From: Pectinophora gossypiella
Taxonomy: Eukaryota; Arthropoda; Insecta; Lepidoptera; Gelechiidae
Assembly (NCBI RefSeq): GCF_024362695.1
Contig: NC_065424.1
Span: 2,392,786 to 2,456,785 of the forward strand
DNA: 64,000 nucleotides
Direction of reading: 5' to 3'
Under the pieces are notes generated by a model. The model saw only the letters and a program-made list of their open reading frames with translations. It made no database searches and was not told the origin of the DNA. The number at the start of each line of letters is the position of its first letter. The stretch's first letter is position 1. Both the position numbers and the translations under genes were made by a program. Positions 18,870 through 28,915 of the stretch are shown here, one piece after another.

Positions 18870-19376
18870 TAAATAGGGTCGTGTACTACGAGTAGATTCA
18901 AGATATGATTGGCCACCTGATACGACACGATTCATTTATAACAAACATTATAGAAGGAAAAATTGAAGGGAAGAGAGGAAGGGGTAGACCTAGGATAACA
19001 TTTATGAAACAAATAAAAGAGAAGGTGCAGATCGTGTCGTATCGGGAGGTGAAGGTTTTGGCGGGAAGAAGAGAGGAATGGCGGTTACTCCACCGACAAG
19101 AGCGCAGCTCTTAAATAGAGAGAGACTAGATTCAAGATAAATTTTGAAATTTTGATTACTAAATAGAGACAGGTCTAAACTAACGAAAAACATTTTCTTT
19201 TTCTATTTAATTTATTTATGAATTTTAATCAAGAAAATCGTCATAATAAGTCCGACATTTTATCACGTAATTCTATGACGTCACAGTGTGCTTTTTCCTA
19301 CAAATTCCATAGTAATTTCGTGTTTTGACGTTTAGTAAAAAGAAAGTGATTTGACCTTTTGGCAACTAGCCTATTT
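18870..19376. mobile_element. MITE-B copy split by an RTE LINE end
   Basis: Left piece (18870-18905) begins 'aatagggtcgtgtac', as in the copies at 44063 and 46551. The right piece (19127-19376) carries TGACGTCA at 19276-19283 and ends 'gcaactagcctatttt'. The two are separated by a retroposed LINE fragment with a 13-bp duplication. Confidence 0.85.
18906..19126 (+). pseudogene. RTE-type LINE C-terminal fragment ('RTE-G')
   Basis: Flanked by TAGATTCAAGATA at 18893-18905 and 19127-19139. The reading frame to 19114 encodes GHLIRHD..., a basic GKRGRGRPRI stretch, and REEWRLLHRQE, the C-terminal region typical of RTE-like endonuclease/reverse transcriptases. Only the last ~65 residues are present, so it is a 5'-truncated insertion. 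Related 3' ends with the HRQE-type ending lie at 38930, 50230, 51835 and 59272. Confidence 0.85.
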
Positions 19377-19378
19377 TG

Positions 19379-19435
19379 TACCGGATGAGAGCCGTCACCG
19401 CTCCCCGTTTGTCCGGCCAAGTAGTTAACTTTACA
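19379..19435 (+). mobile_element. LINE-A 3' tail fragment
   Basis: 'accggatgagagccgtc' and 'gtttgtccggccaagtagtt' match the LINE-A 3' UTR near 26485-26530. Confidence 0.7.
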
Positions 19436-19682
19436 GAGGCACTTGTAATTCTCATTATTACTATAATGCTCGTAAGATAGCTACCGAAAGTTAATTTATA
19501 ATCGCTATAGTGCTGGTAATGGAGGTAGGTTGGGTAATTTGTTATTATTGGCTGTTTATTAAAACGTTAGATAATCTTGGTAATGGGGCTAATGAGTCAT
19601 TGTGCCGTCAATCAGACAATATGGCCGCCTGTGAGGTAAGGATTGTGGTGTAGTAGAAGCAGTTTCAGTTTTAAAACCTCTG

Positions 19683-19806
19683 GGGGGGTCAAAAGTCAAA
19701 TACATCTAAAAAAGCAATATTGCTATTTGACATTTGCTTGCATTGCGCACTTATTTTTATATGCGTCAAATTGCGATATTGCTTTTTTAGATGAATTTTA
19801 ACTCCC
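19683..19806. mobile_element. MITE-N, small copy
   Basis: G7 start (ggggggtcaaaa) and 'ttttaactcccc' end. Nested inverted blocks 'aaaaaagcaatattgc' and 'gcgatattgcttttttagat' allow a long hairpin. The flanks read CTG on the left and CAG on the right, so a duplication is uncertain here. Confidence 0.75.
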
Positions 19807-19875
19807 CAGCGCTCTCCACTTGTCCGGTCAAGTAGTTAATGCCATATGCGACACATCTACACGTCAAAAAAGGTG
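19807..19875 (+). mobile_element. LINE-A 3' tail fragment
   Basis: 'gcgctctccacttgtccgg' through 'acacgtcaaaaaa' follows the LINE-A terminus with an A tract. It directly abuts MITE-N. A further shred is at 20059-20110. Confidence 0.65.
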
Positions 19876-20399
19876 GTAAATCTGAGTAGCAGGTATGCTA
19901 GAGAGCTGAGAGTGTAATTTTTGTTTGTCGTAAAACTAGACCATTCCAGGAACATGATCGCACTTTGTAAGTGGAATTCCGTGGCCTCTGAAATGGAAAA
20001 TAAGCGTGATTCTGTATACACAGGATCATACGATTATGAGTAAGAATGTAATTAGATCGTATGAGAGCCCTCAGCGCTCCCCATATCTACAAAAAGTCAC
20101 GTTAAAATAAAAATATTTTTTTCGCTTAACATAAAACTCATCAACGAGTGTAGAAATTATTTTACTTGAGTCATCACGTTCACTTTTATAAAAAATAAAT
20201 CCGTTAATTTCTCAAGATATCTATAAAATTATTTACGAAATTAAAATATTATGTTATAATTATTAATTATAATTTTATTTTACCTTCATTATTTACTTAC
20301 GTAATTTTCCTTACAGTATTACTAAGGTAAGTTCTTTAGTTTCGAAATGAACCGAAGAACGACATAATGTCCTCTTCAATATACTTACTTAAACTTACA

Positions 20400-20600
20400 A
20401 AAATTGAACACATTGAGAAAGGAGATCTACTCTCCGGCGTGCGTGTATGAAACGATTGATAAATGTAGAGGAAGCAGCAGAAATGTGTCAGGATCGAAGC
20501 GAATGGAATTTCATAGTCTCTCAGAGTTTATGTATGAGGTACTTATGTTCATTATTCATAGCATCGCAATAGTTATACAACCAGCCTTACCCTGGTGAGA
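20400..20600 (+). mobile_element. RTE-F LINE 3' end
   Basis: Encodes, in broken frames, the RSxLRRACVYE..., DRSEWNF-type C-terminus, then 'gtctctcagagtttatgtatg'. Its terminal microsatellite is short. Confidence 0.65.
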
Positions 20601-20795
20601 ACAAATAAAATAATCGATTCTCTTTCGCTTCTAATTTACATATTATGCCTGTCAACGGTTATGTATTGTGCTTGTTTAGGGTTTTGCAATGAGGGCCTTT
20701 CCAGGCTACGTTCGCCAAAAAATATATAGATGGCGCTACTGTAACGATTTAACGTGATAATTGGGTCGTGTACAGTCATGTGTGTCACATCAACA

Positions 20796-21118
20796 GCCTC
20801 CGTGGTCTAGTGGTTAGAGCGTTAGGCTCACGATCTGGAGGTCCGGGTTCGATTCCCGATGGGGACATTGTCGAAATCACTTTGTGAGACTGTCCTTTGT
20901 TTGGTAAGGACTTTTCAGGCTTGAATCACCTGATTGTCCGAAAAAGTAAAATGATTCCGTGCTTCGGAGGGCACGTTAAGCTGTTGGTCCCGGCTATTAG
21001 CCGTAAAAACACCTCCACCAACCCGCATTGGAGCAGCGTGGTGGAGTATGCTCCATACCCCCTCCGGTTGATTGAGGGGAGGCCTGTGCCCAGCAGTGGG
21101 ACGTATATAGGCTGTTTA
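20796..21118 (+). mobile_element. SINE-1, full length
   Basis: Complete head (GCCTCCGTGG..., B box GGTTCGATTCC), body, core and tail to 'gtgggacgtatataggctg'. It is among the cleanest copies and usable as family reference with 60422-60749. Confidence 0.95.
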
Positions 21119-21122
21119 CGTT

Positions 21123-21268
21123 TACAGTCATGAGCAATATAATGTACCCACTTTAGGACTCTGTCGCACTAACATATTTGACATTTAGTGAGACTTACAG
21201 TTCAATTTGTCAAAAAAGTTAATGTGACATAGTACCAAAGTGTATACATATTAATGCTCGTGACCGTA
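21123..21268. mobile_element. Small TIR element ('MITE-R')
   Basis: Left end 'tacagtcatgagcaatataa' and right end complement 'gtacggtcacgagcattaat' are imperfect inverted repeats of ~30 bp. Another copy at 30377-30895 is split by SINE-1, and a half copy is at 53520-53585. Confidence 0.75.
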
Positions 21269-21269
21269 C

Positions 21270-21536
21270 TAGGTTCAAGATAAATTATGAAATTGTGATT
21301 ACTAAATAAGGACTGATCTAAAACTAATGAAAAACATTTTCTTTTTTCTATTTAACTTATTTTCGAATTTTAATCACGAAAAACGTAATAATAAGTCCGA
21401 CATTTTATCACGTTTTTATATGTGACGTCATAGATAGTTTAATTTTTCATACAAATTCTATAGTAATTTGATAATTTCGTGTTTTGACGTTTGGTAAAAA
21501 AAGTAGCTGATTTGACTAGTTGGAAACTAGCCAATT
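21270..21536. mobile_element. MITE-B copy
   Basis: 'aggttcaagataaattatga' to 'tggaaactagccaatt'. TGACGTCA at 21423-21430. Confidence 0.85.
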
Positions 21537-21540
21537 TACA

Positions 21541-21875
21541 TACCTAACAATATACCTATGAACGATTGATGGATGTGGAGGAAGCAAGAGAAGTGGATCA
21601 GGATCGAAGCAAATGGAATTTCATAATGCGCACAGCCAAGGAATGGAATGGGCAGCCGGCGTCGGTGTTTCCTGACTCTTATAACCTGGGGTCCTTTAAA
21701 CCACGGGTGAATAGGCATTTTCTGGGTAAGCTCGTTCCAACGTCGATCTCTTCTTCTCCTCGTGGAAGAACGAGGTCAAGAGCAAACCCATCTTAATTAA
21801 AAAAAAATGGAATACCTTAGTCTCTGCTTACCCCGGTGGGAAATAGGCGTGAGTATATGTATGTATGTAACAAAT
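21541..21875 (+). mobile_element. RTE-F LINE 3' end interrupted by another LINE end
   Basis: Left part (21541-21625) and right part (21806-21875, 'gtctctgcttaccccggtgg' then TATG repeats) are the usual RTE-F end. An insertion with its own poly(A) lies between them. Confidence 0.8.
21626..21805 (+). pseudogene. C-terminal fragment of a second LINE
   Basis: Encodes RTAKEWNGQPASVFPDSYNL, then LGSFKPRVNRHFLGK, then a serine/arginine-rich end, a stop and nine A residues. WN..PASVFP..YNLGSFK..VNR is a familiar end of insect Jockey/CR1-type ORF2 proteins. An imperfect duplication around 'aaatggaat' (21611-21619, 21806-21814) brackets it. 5'-truncated. Confidence 0.75.
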
Positions 21876-22231
21876 ACATTATCTATTGCAGTCAGTTGGT
21901 ACTAATACCTACTACATCATCGACATAATCCGGGAATCCGGTCTGGGGTATTAAAACAGTACGATCTATACATAATATTAGAATTATGCGCATAATAAGA
22001 GGCGAGTGAGATTAGAACGCGTCCGCGTTGGCACTCTTGCGCAACAAGGAGAATGTCAGAAGATCAGCTGTATTGTACTTGTACCTGCGCTTGCGTTGCT
22101 AAAGATAAAGGAAGTGAGAAAGTATTTGTAATATTTATTCATAATACTTATAATAGTCATCTGAATTTAGAAAATATGAATTCAGCTATATTTTTTTGTC
22201 ATATAATTGCAAATTGTCTTCTGATAACTTG
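21876..22231. other. No recognised feature
   Basis: No ORF or match within the window that I can support. Confidence 0.4.
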
Positions 22232-22520
22232 AGGAGCTCGGTGGCGCAGCGGTAAACGCGCTCGGTCTGCGATTGTTGAAGTTAAGCAACTTTCGCAAAG
22301 GCCGGTCATAGGAAGGGTGACCACAAAAAAAAGTTTTCATCTCAAGCTCCTCCGTGCTTCGGAAGGCACGTTAAGCCGTTGGTCCCGGCTGCATTGGCAG
22401 TCGTTAATAACCACCAATCCGCACTGGGCCCGCGTGATGGTTTAAGGCCCGATCTCCCTATCCATCCATAGGGAAGGCCCGTGCCCCAGCAGTGGGGACG
22501 TTAATGGGCTGATGATGATG
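22232..22520 (+). mobile_element. SINE-3: tRNA/5S composite SINE
   Basis: The head starts tRNA-like (CTCGGTGGCGCAGCGGTAAA, an A-box-like block), then turns into 5S-rRNA-like sequence: GAAGTTAAGCAAC (~22278-22290) and GGCCGGTcatAGGAAGGGTGACC (~22300-22323), matching the internal control region of insect 5S genes. Next come the core shared with SINE-1/2 (cgtgcttcggaaggcacgtt), a distinct middle, and an RTE-like tail 'ccccagcagtggggacg..gggctgatgatgatga'. Confidence 0.88.
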
Positions 22521-22611
22521 AACTTGCGGATCTGCTCAACCCATTAGGGAGTAAGAGAGTGATTTTATGTGTGTTTTTATGTACATTTGTCATATAAATA
22601 TATGTACACTA

Positions 22612-22715
22612 AAAACAGAAGGTAACAAGGCCGCCTATTGTACTGTCTAAGTAATTATAATTGTTTATTTTTAATATAAAGTTTTAAGTGCAGTAAAGAG
22701 TTATTATATTGTATT
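22612..22715 (+). repeat. Tail-Q repeat
   Basis: 'ggtaacaaggccgcctattgta' with a trailing AT-rich end; weak compared with the copy at 33107. Confidence 0.4.
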
Positions 22716-23112
22716 GTATTGGTAATAAGCAGCTGACCTTTGCTTTGGGCGATCTATTTTTGTACGTATATTTATCCAGTCCAGTATATTATTCTCATAA
22801 CATCAATACATTATATCGGCACTGGAAAGGCAAAAAAATACATAAGCGCCAAAATATCCTAAAATAGTAGTCCATCTTATGATATCTATTGCTAGACATA
22901 GAAATTGAGAAAACAATGTAAAGGTACTTACCTTCATCCTTCTGGTGTCGGTTGATTGTAGGGAAGGCTTGTCCCTAAAAAACTTCTTGTATGTGATTGT
23001 AAAGGTAGGATAATGGGATCAGACGTAATTTAATTATTATACCTTCTTAATAATCACCTAACTAGGTAAACGTATTAGTTGACTTCGTTTTAAGTTTACG
23101 CGGTTATTATCA
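22716..23112. other. No recognised feature
   Basis: AT-rich sequence without a supported ORF or repeat match. Confidence 0.4.
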
Positions 23113-23274
23113 TAATTAAAGCACATAATAACGGGTTCTTTCTTACCGCGTTTAAATGGGGATATGAGACTCCCGATATTTCGACACTGTTGCAAGTGCC
23201 ATGATCACGGGATGACTGATGAGATTGGAGTGGATTTAAACGCGGTAAGAACCCGTTATTATGTGCTTTAATTA
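23113..23274. repeat. Near-perfect hairpin repeat
   Basis: Arms 23113-23157 and 23234-23274 are complementary over about 40 bases (taattaaagcacataataac, gggttc, ttaccgcgtttaaat), with a 4-base extra in the left arm. The loop carries 'cgatatttcgacactgttgc'. It appears to be a mobile hairpin, though it occurs once here. Confidence 0.8.
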
Positions 23275-23497
23275 CGTTGACGTCATCTAAACTGGATAAA
23301 TGGGTAAAAAGTTGTGATTTAATACGAATAAAATACTTTAAACGGCTTTTTCTTGAAATGGCATTTTGGCGCATACGTAATTTTGCCTTTTCAGTACGAT
23401 ATGTGTATCTATGTGTTTAAGAATGTTTATTTAGTCAATTGTACTGTACATTCTTAACCTTTCCACTTACACCGGCGGCTTACGGCGTTGGCTGAAG

Positions 23498-26400
23498 TAG
23501 AGTCAAACCGCGTTCCCTTACAATAGGTTTTTTCAATGCTGATGGCATCTTAGGTCAACGTGCAGAGATTCACGAGTTTGTAAAACATCATCAGGTAGAT
23601 ATTTTATTAGTGCAGGAATCTTTCCTCAAACCCTCTAACTGCGACCCCAAGATGGCAAATTATAATCTAGTGCGAAACGACAGGACCTGCGCACCCAAAG
23701 GGGGCACTCTCATTTATTATAAAAAGTCACTTCACTGTATCCCCATAGACCCACCTGCCCTCACTGACATTGAGGCTTCGATCTGTCGAGTAGGCATGAC
23801 AGGACATCAGCCGATCACATTAGTGTCGGCTTATCTATCTCCTAATAACTCTAAGAGGTTACTTAGAAGTGACCTCGAAGCCCTCTTTAATCTCAGTAAT
23901 TCAGTCATAATTGCAGGCGATCTTAACGCTAAACATCTTTCTTGGAGTTGCTTAACAACAAACACAAGAGGCAGGGTATTAGAAACTCTAGCCGAGCCCC
24001 TCTATTATGATATAATAACACCATTGCAGCCCACTAGATATCCCCCTGACTTGAACCACAGACCAGAAATACTCGACTTGGCGCTTCTAAAGAACATAAA
24101 CTTACGTTTATGTTCTATAGAAGTACTACACGAGTTACAATCCGACCACCGACCTGTTATATTAAAACTAGGCTCCCGTTTAGACGCCCCTGATAATCCA
24201 GCACCCCCTAAGACAGTGCTGGACTGGGAGAAGGTGGCCGAAGGCCTCCAGTCTTCCAGTTCAGTGTACTTAGATAGTATCCCAGTAGAAATAACCTCCT
24301 TAGAGGAGGCCTCGACAGCTATTAACTCCCTCACGGATCACGTGAGGTCGGTTTTGAACGAAAGTTCAAAACAGGTTCCGGAGATGGAAGACCATCGCTG
24401 GAAACTGCCTACCGACATCCGTGATCTGCTAACGGAGAAAAACGCAGCCACCCGCGCATATGATTCCAATCGCACCGAGGAATGTCGCCGTCATTTGCGT
24501 CTCTTGCAGCATACTGTAAGAAAACGTATTAATGACATGCGACAGAATCGGTGGGACAATCTTTTGAGCGGCATTGAGCCCCACCACCAGGCCATCTGGC
24601 AGCTGTCTAGGTCTCTTCAAAAGGATACGGTTGTTCCTACTCCTCCTCTCAATAGGCCTAACCAACCCCCCGCTTTCGACGATGACGAAAAAGCCGAATG
24701 CCTTGCCGACAGTCTCGAAGCCCAATGCTCGCCCAGCACTCTCCCTATCGATCGTAGGCACCTCTCGACGGTGAACTCTGAAGTTCAGCGTAGAGCTTCT
24801 GTACCTCCTACCGATCCTCCTCTTCCACAGGTAACTGAGGAAGAGGTCCTAGGTATTATCAAAAGATTTCATACCCGAAAAGCCCCTGGCTCAGACGGTA
24901 TCACGAATCGTGTCCTTAAAAACTTCGGTGCTCCCCTCATCTGCTTACTAACGGCGATATTCAACGTCGCCTTGAGCAACTGCGTCTTTCCACAGCAGTG
25001 GAAAGAAGCAATTGTAATTGGTATACCAAAGCCTGGGAAACCTAAAAACGAACCTTCGAGTTACCGCCCCATAAGTCTCCTCAATTCCATGGGGAAGGTT
25101 TATGAGCGGCTCATATTTGCTAGATTACGGGACTACGCCGAATCCAATAGTCTTATTCCACCAGAGCAGTTTGGTTTCAGAACCAAACACTCCTGCGTTC
25201 AACAAGTGCACCGTATTGTTGAACATATCTCTAGTAGATTAAACTTAAAAAAACCTGTCGCTACGGGAGCGCTCTTCTTCGATGTGGCGAAAGCGTTCGA
25301 CAAAGTCTGGCACAACGGCTTGATCTACAAGCTTTATTCACTGGGAGTGCCAGACCGTCTCGTGCACATCATACAAGACTTCCTCTCAAATCGAACCTTT
25401 CGCTACCGCGTGGAGGGGACGCTCTCGTCACCGCACCCGATACATGCCGGAGTCCCACAAGGCTCCGTCCTCTCCCCTTTACTATTTTCATTATATACTA
25501 GTGACATTCCCAAATCCCCTAATACCGAATTAGCTTTATTTGCGGATGATACAGCCATCTATTCTTCGTGCCGTGGTCGAGGTATGATGACCGGAATCCT
25601 CCAACGCGCGGCCAATGCCTTGGGCAAGTGGTTTCGCAAATGGAGAATCGAGGTAAACCCGGAGAAAAGTGCAGCGGTGTACTTTTCAAAGGGCTATTAT
25701 AACACGCCACGGTCACGCCGTCAACTTAAAGTCATTACGATGTTTGGCAAGCCGATCCCTTGGGAGGAGCAAGTCAAATATCTCGGCGTAGTCTTAGATA
25801 GACGTCTTACTTTCAAGGCCCATATCAAACGTGTGCGCGATCGCGCCGCGTTTGTAATGGGCCGTCTTCATTGTCTCCTTAACAAGCGAAGTAAATTGTC
25901 CCTTAGGAATAAGGTGAAAATCTACACGACTTGCATCCGTCCGATCATGACCTATGCAGGGGTAGTTTTCGCTCACGCGAGCCCCTCTCAAATTCACCGT
26001 CTACAGATAATACAAAATCGTTTCATGCGGAAAGCCACGGGAGCTCCGTGGTTCCTTCGCAATGAAAATCTGCACATTGACCTAGGTCTGCCAACCATTG
26101 CCCAATGGCTCAAATTAGCTTCCAAACGTTTTTTCGATTCTGCTCCGCACCACCCAAATCCCCTGGTAGTTGCGGCTTCCGAATACATCCCGCTTAGGGA
26201 CGGTACTGAAAAGTATCGGCGTCCGAAGGACGTAATATACGATCCCGACGACCCGATTACCCTAGCCATAGAGGCAGCCAATCAGCTCGCGACACCAAAC
26301 ACTTCAGAACCCCGATACCGACCCCGCCGGCGTGGTCGACGATTTCCCTCATTCAGCGCTTATCGCTATCGACCCACTAGGGTCGATTAATTCTTTCAAA

Positions 26401-26581
26401 TATTTTTCCTCTCAGACGACGCCCTGAGCCGAGGTTCGCGCCCAACTGGGCACCCTCAGGCCTGTTGTCTTAAACGTTGTACCGGGTGAGAGCCTTCAGC
26501 GCTCCCCATTTGTCCGGCCAAGTAGTTAATGCCATCTGCGGCAAATCTACAATAAGTCACGTCAAAAAAAAAAAAAAAAAA
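23498..26581 (+). mobile_element. LINE-A, 5'-truncated Jockey-type insertion with TSD
   Basis: Bounded by GGCGTTGGCTGAAG at 23484-23497 and 26582-26595, a perfect 14-bp duplication, with poly(A) at 26565-26581. It contains nearly all of ORF2 and a ~175-bp 3' UTR. The target was a tail-Q repeat. At least twelve shorter copies of its 3' end lie in this window on both strands. Confidence 0.95.
23499..26390 (+). CDS. LINE-A ORF2: endonuclease and reverse transcriptase
   Basis: Protein that nicks target DNA and copies the element RNA there. Open from the truncation point with no ATG upstream of the endonuclease; the GTG at 23610 is not a real start, because the frame already reads GFFNADGILGQRAEIHEF and DILLVQESF before and across it. 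Counting from 23610: endonuclease GDLNAKHLSW (~103) and SDHRPV (~178); RT APGSDGITNRVLKNF (~427), YRPISLLNSMGKVYERL (~487), FFDVAKAFDKVW (~556), GVPQGSVLSPLLF (~613), catalytic FADD (~642); thumb VKYLGVVLDRRLTF (~721). It ends in an arginine-rich RPRRRGRR...YRPTRVD. About 963 codons with no stop. ORF1 is absent. Motif order fits the Jockey clade. It could supply trans activity only if a start were provided. Confidence 0.95.
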   Translation, partial: RVKPRSLTIGFFNADGILGQRAEIHEFVKHHQVDILLVQESFLKPSNCDPKMANYNLVRNDRTCAPKGGTLIYYKKSLHCIPIDPPALTDIEASICRVGMTGHQPITLVSAYLSPNNSKRLLRSDLEALFNLSNSVIIAGDLNAKHLSWSCLTTNTRGRVLETLAEPLYYDIITPLQPTRYPPDLNHRPEILDLALLKNINLRLCSIEVLHELQSDHRPVILKLGSRLDAPDNPAPPKTVLDWEKVAEGLQSSSSVYLDSIPVEITSLEEASTAINSLTDHVRSVLNESSKQVPEMEDHRWKLPTDIRDLLTEKNAATRAYDSNRTEECRRHLRLLQHTVRKRINDMRQNRWDNLLSGIEPHHQAIWQLSRSLQKDTVVPTPPLNRPNQPPAFDDDEKAECLADSLEAQCSPSTLPIDRRHLSTVNSEVQRRASVPPTDPPLPQVTEEEVLGIIKRFHTRKAPGSDGITNRVLKNFGAPLICLLTAIFNVALSNCVFPQQWKEAIVIGIPKPGKPKNEPSSYRPISLLNSMGKVYERLIFARLRDYAESNSLIPPEQFGFRTKHSCVQQVHRIVEHISSRLNLKKPVATGALFFDVAKAFDKVWHNGLIYKLYSLGVPDRLVHIIQDFLSNRTFRYRVEGTLSSPHPIHAGVPQGSVLSPLLFSLYTSDIPKSPNTELALFADDTAIYSSCRGRGMMTGILQRAANALGKWFRKWRIEVNPEKSAAVYFSKGYYNTPRSRRQLKVITMFGKPIPWEEQVKYLGVVLDRRLTFKAHIKRVRDRAAFVMGRLHCLLNKRSKLSLRNKVKIYTTCIRPIMTYAGVVFAHASPSQIHRLQIIQNRFMRKATGAPWFLRNENLHIDLGLPTIAQWLKLASKRFFDSAPHHPNPLVVAASEYIPLRDGTEKYRRPKDVIYDPDDPITLAIEAANQLATPNTSEPRYRPRRRGRRFPSFSAYRYRPTRVD

Positions 26582-26690
26582 GGCGTTGGCTGAAGGAGAT
26601 CTCTTTTAGAGATAAGCCCACCATTTGTAACATCGTCTTTTGTTTTCGTTTTTGTTAATAAGTGAACCTACAATAAAAATAATATATTAA
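26582..26690 (+). repeat. Tail-Q repeat, 3' part (target of LINE-A)
   Basis: 'ggcgttggctgaaggagatc' then 'gagataagcccaccatttgta' and AATAAA. Its upstream half lies before 23484, split by LINE-A. Confidence 0.6.
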
Positions 26691-26893
26691 TACATATCTA
26701 ATATGAGGAAACATGTCCGCACTTACGAAGCCCATAGGTATAACAGATGACTGCCAACCAATTTATGACACCACCGCCACAATAAACCTGGCTGGACCTT
26801 CAATCTGACTGCACTGAATTTATGGTGTGATGCTCTGTCGCGGGGCCACCACCTCCAATTCAGTTGAAAACGATATAGATTACTGTACGTACC

Positions 26894-27136
26894 ATGTACA
26901 TAGTGTACGTGAAAAGATTTTATGTGTACGTGCTATAATTAGAAAGAAAACAACAAATTAAAGTGGCTTCGCTGGAGAGCATACTCCCCAGCGGAGCCAC
27001 TCAGTTTGCATACTTCGAGATGTTTTCTTCCTGTAAATTGAAGTATAGTTTGATGTACGTACTACGTACATAGTGTACGTGAAAAGATTTTATGTGTACG
27101 TGCTATAATTAGAAAGAAAACAACAAATTAAAGTGT
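26894..27136. repeat. 170-bp tandem units, left foldback arm
   Basis: The block 'agtgtacgtgaaaagatttt' recurs at a 170-bp spacing (about 26902 and 27072), giving one full and one partial unit. Each full unit holds an internal hairpin around 'ggcttcgctggagagcat' / 'ctccccagcggagcc' and a TACGTA-rich palindromic stretch. Confidence 0.9.
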
Positions 27137-27426
27137 ATATGACGGCATGAACAAAACGTGAAGCGCTGAAGATTTTAAGAAACAATCTCCTTGCGAGAAC
27201 TTTTTATCTATGCACAAACTACTAAGAGAACCTATTTCAGACGAACGTCTCTCATACAAAACAAAGAGCCTCAGAATTTAGAGTATGACACTTGATTTGA
27301 CATATAAAATTATATTGCCACACGCAAAAATAATTGTGGGGTTGCCATAGTAATGATATGGCACGGCGTGGCAGTAGTGATAGCTTTAAATTATTTAGAT
27401 TACTTTAAATTTTGATGACAAGGTTT

Positions 27427-28205
27427 GGTGACGGATCGGTACGGCACTGACAATTTATGTCAAATCTGTCATAGATACACGGCCGGAAATGTTCATACAA
27501 AAAAATTGTACCATAGCGCAAATGTACCGAGTTTAGAAAATGACAGCTACTTCACCCCTCTCCTACTTCATTTCACCCCTCTGCGATCTTCCGCCATCTT
27601 GGGACAATCTTAGGTTAGGATATAAACATAGACACAAGGGCAAGCGCTGCCCGCCCGGCGTCCTAACCAAACAAAATCCAAAATCAATCATTGTTTCATT
27701 GTAGTTTTATAAATGTAAGTGATCGAATGAAATTTGCGTTGAATAAATTCCGTAGTTAGCCTCTCAACTAGAAAACTGTGATATCCATACAGTATGAGTG
27801 TAAGATAAGTAAGCGAAAAGACGAAAAGACGCTATATTTCACCAGTTTCCTAAAAGTGAGCTAGGAAGAACTCTAGAAGTGCAGAAGTTACAGTGTTTGT
27901 GTGATGACAATTTGCGAAGGCTTAGGACTACTGGGAACAATTGTGTTTGCCATGCGGATTGCACAAAGACATTTTTATTAAAAACTTTCCGGGTCTCTCA
28001 AGATTAGCAGTGTTATTATAAACAAAATATTAAAGGGTACAGATGTCTCTAGATTAGAGAGTTTAGAGGAAAGTTTGCCATTAATGCAAAAAGGCATATT
28101 TAAAATAATAATAATAAAGCTCTATTTCAGAAAAAAAATCCATAAAATATAAAACAAAATTAAAAAATAAAATGTTATACAAGTAAACTGCAGTCTTTTT
28201 TTTAT
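27427..28205. other. Foldback interior
   Basis: Includes CCGCCATCTTGGG (27589-27601), resembling a YY1/Pho site, and 'aaatgtaagtg' (near 27714), a splice-donor-like sequence. A cysteine-containing stretch near 27895-28000 reads CLCDDNLRRLRTTGNNCVCH and then ends at a stop. This could be captured promoter and exon sequence or transposase remains; I cannot tell which. Confidence 0.4.
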
Positions 28206-28500
28206 AAACCTTGTCATCAAAATTTAAAGTAATCTAAATAATTTAAAGCTATCACTACTGCCACGCCGTGCCATATCATTACTATGGCAACCCCACAATT
28301 ATTTTTGCGTGTGGCAATATAATTTTATATGTCAAATCAAGTGTCATACTCTAAATTCTGAGGCTCTTTGTTTTGTATGAGAGACGTTCGTCTGAAATAG
28401 GTTCTCTTAGTAGTTTGTGCATAGATAAAAAGTTCTCGCAAGGAGATTGTTTCTTAAAATCTTCAGCGCTTCACGTTTTGTTCATGCCGTCATATACACT

Positions 28501-28915
28501 TTAATTTGTTGTTTTCTTTCTAATTATAGCACGTACACATAAAATTTTTTCACGTACACTATGTACGTAGTACGTACATCAAACTATACTACAATTTACA
28601 GGAAGAAAACATCTCGAAGTATGCAAACTGAGTGGCTCCGCTGGGGAGTATGCTCTCCAGCGAAGCCACTTTAATTTGTTGTTTTCTTTCTAATTATAGC
28701 ACGTACACATAAAATCTTTTCACGTACACTATGTACGTAGTACGTACATCAAACTATACTTCAATTTACAGGAAGAAAACATCTCGAAGTATGCAAACTG
28801 AGTGGCTCCGCTGGGGAGTATGCTCTCCAGCGAAGCCACTTTAATTTGTTGTTTTCTTTCTAATTATAGCACGTACACATAAAATCTTTTCACGTACACT
28901 ATGTACATGGTACGT
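28501..28915. repeat. 170-bp tandem units, right foldback arm
   Basis: 'ttaatttgttgttttctttc' starts at 28501, 28671 and 28841, exactly 170 apart. These are complements of the left-arm units. Units differ by only a few substitutions, so the array was expanded or homogenised recently. Confidence 0.92.

Noticed and set aside
19683..19875. MITE-N insertion splitting a LINE-A tail
   Set aside because: LINE-A sequence is visible only on the right side; the left flank does not continue it, so adjacency is not proof of nesting.
23610..23612. GTG as the start of LINE ORF2
   Set aside because: The frame is open upstream and already encodes endonuclease residues, so the GTG is internal to a 5'-truncated gene.
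24005..24761. Minus-strand ORFs of ~110 residues
   Set aside because: They are antisense shadows of the LINE-A ORF2.
26894..28915. CRISPR array in the 170-bp repeats
   Set aside because: The repeats are directly abutting 170-bp units with no spacers, in an animal genome, and form part of a foldback element.
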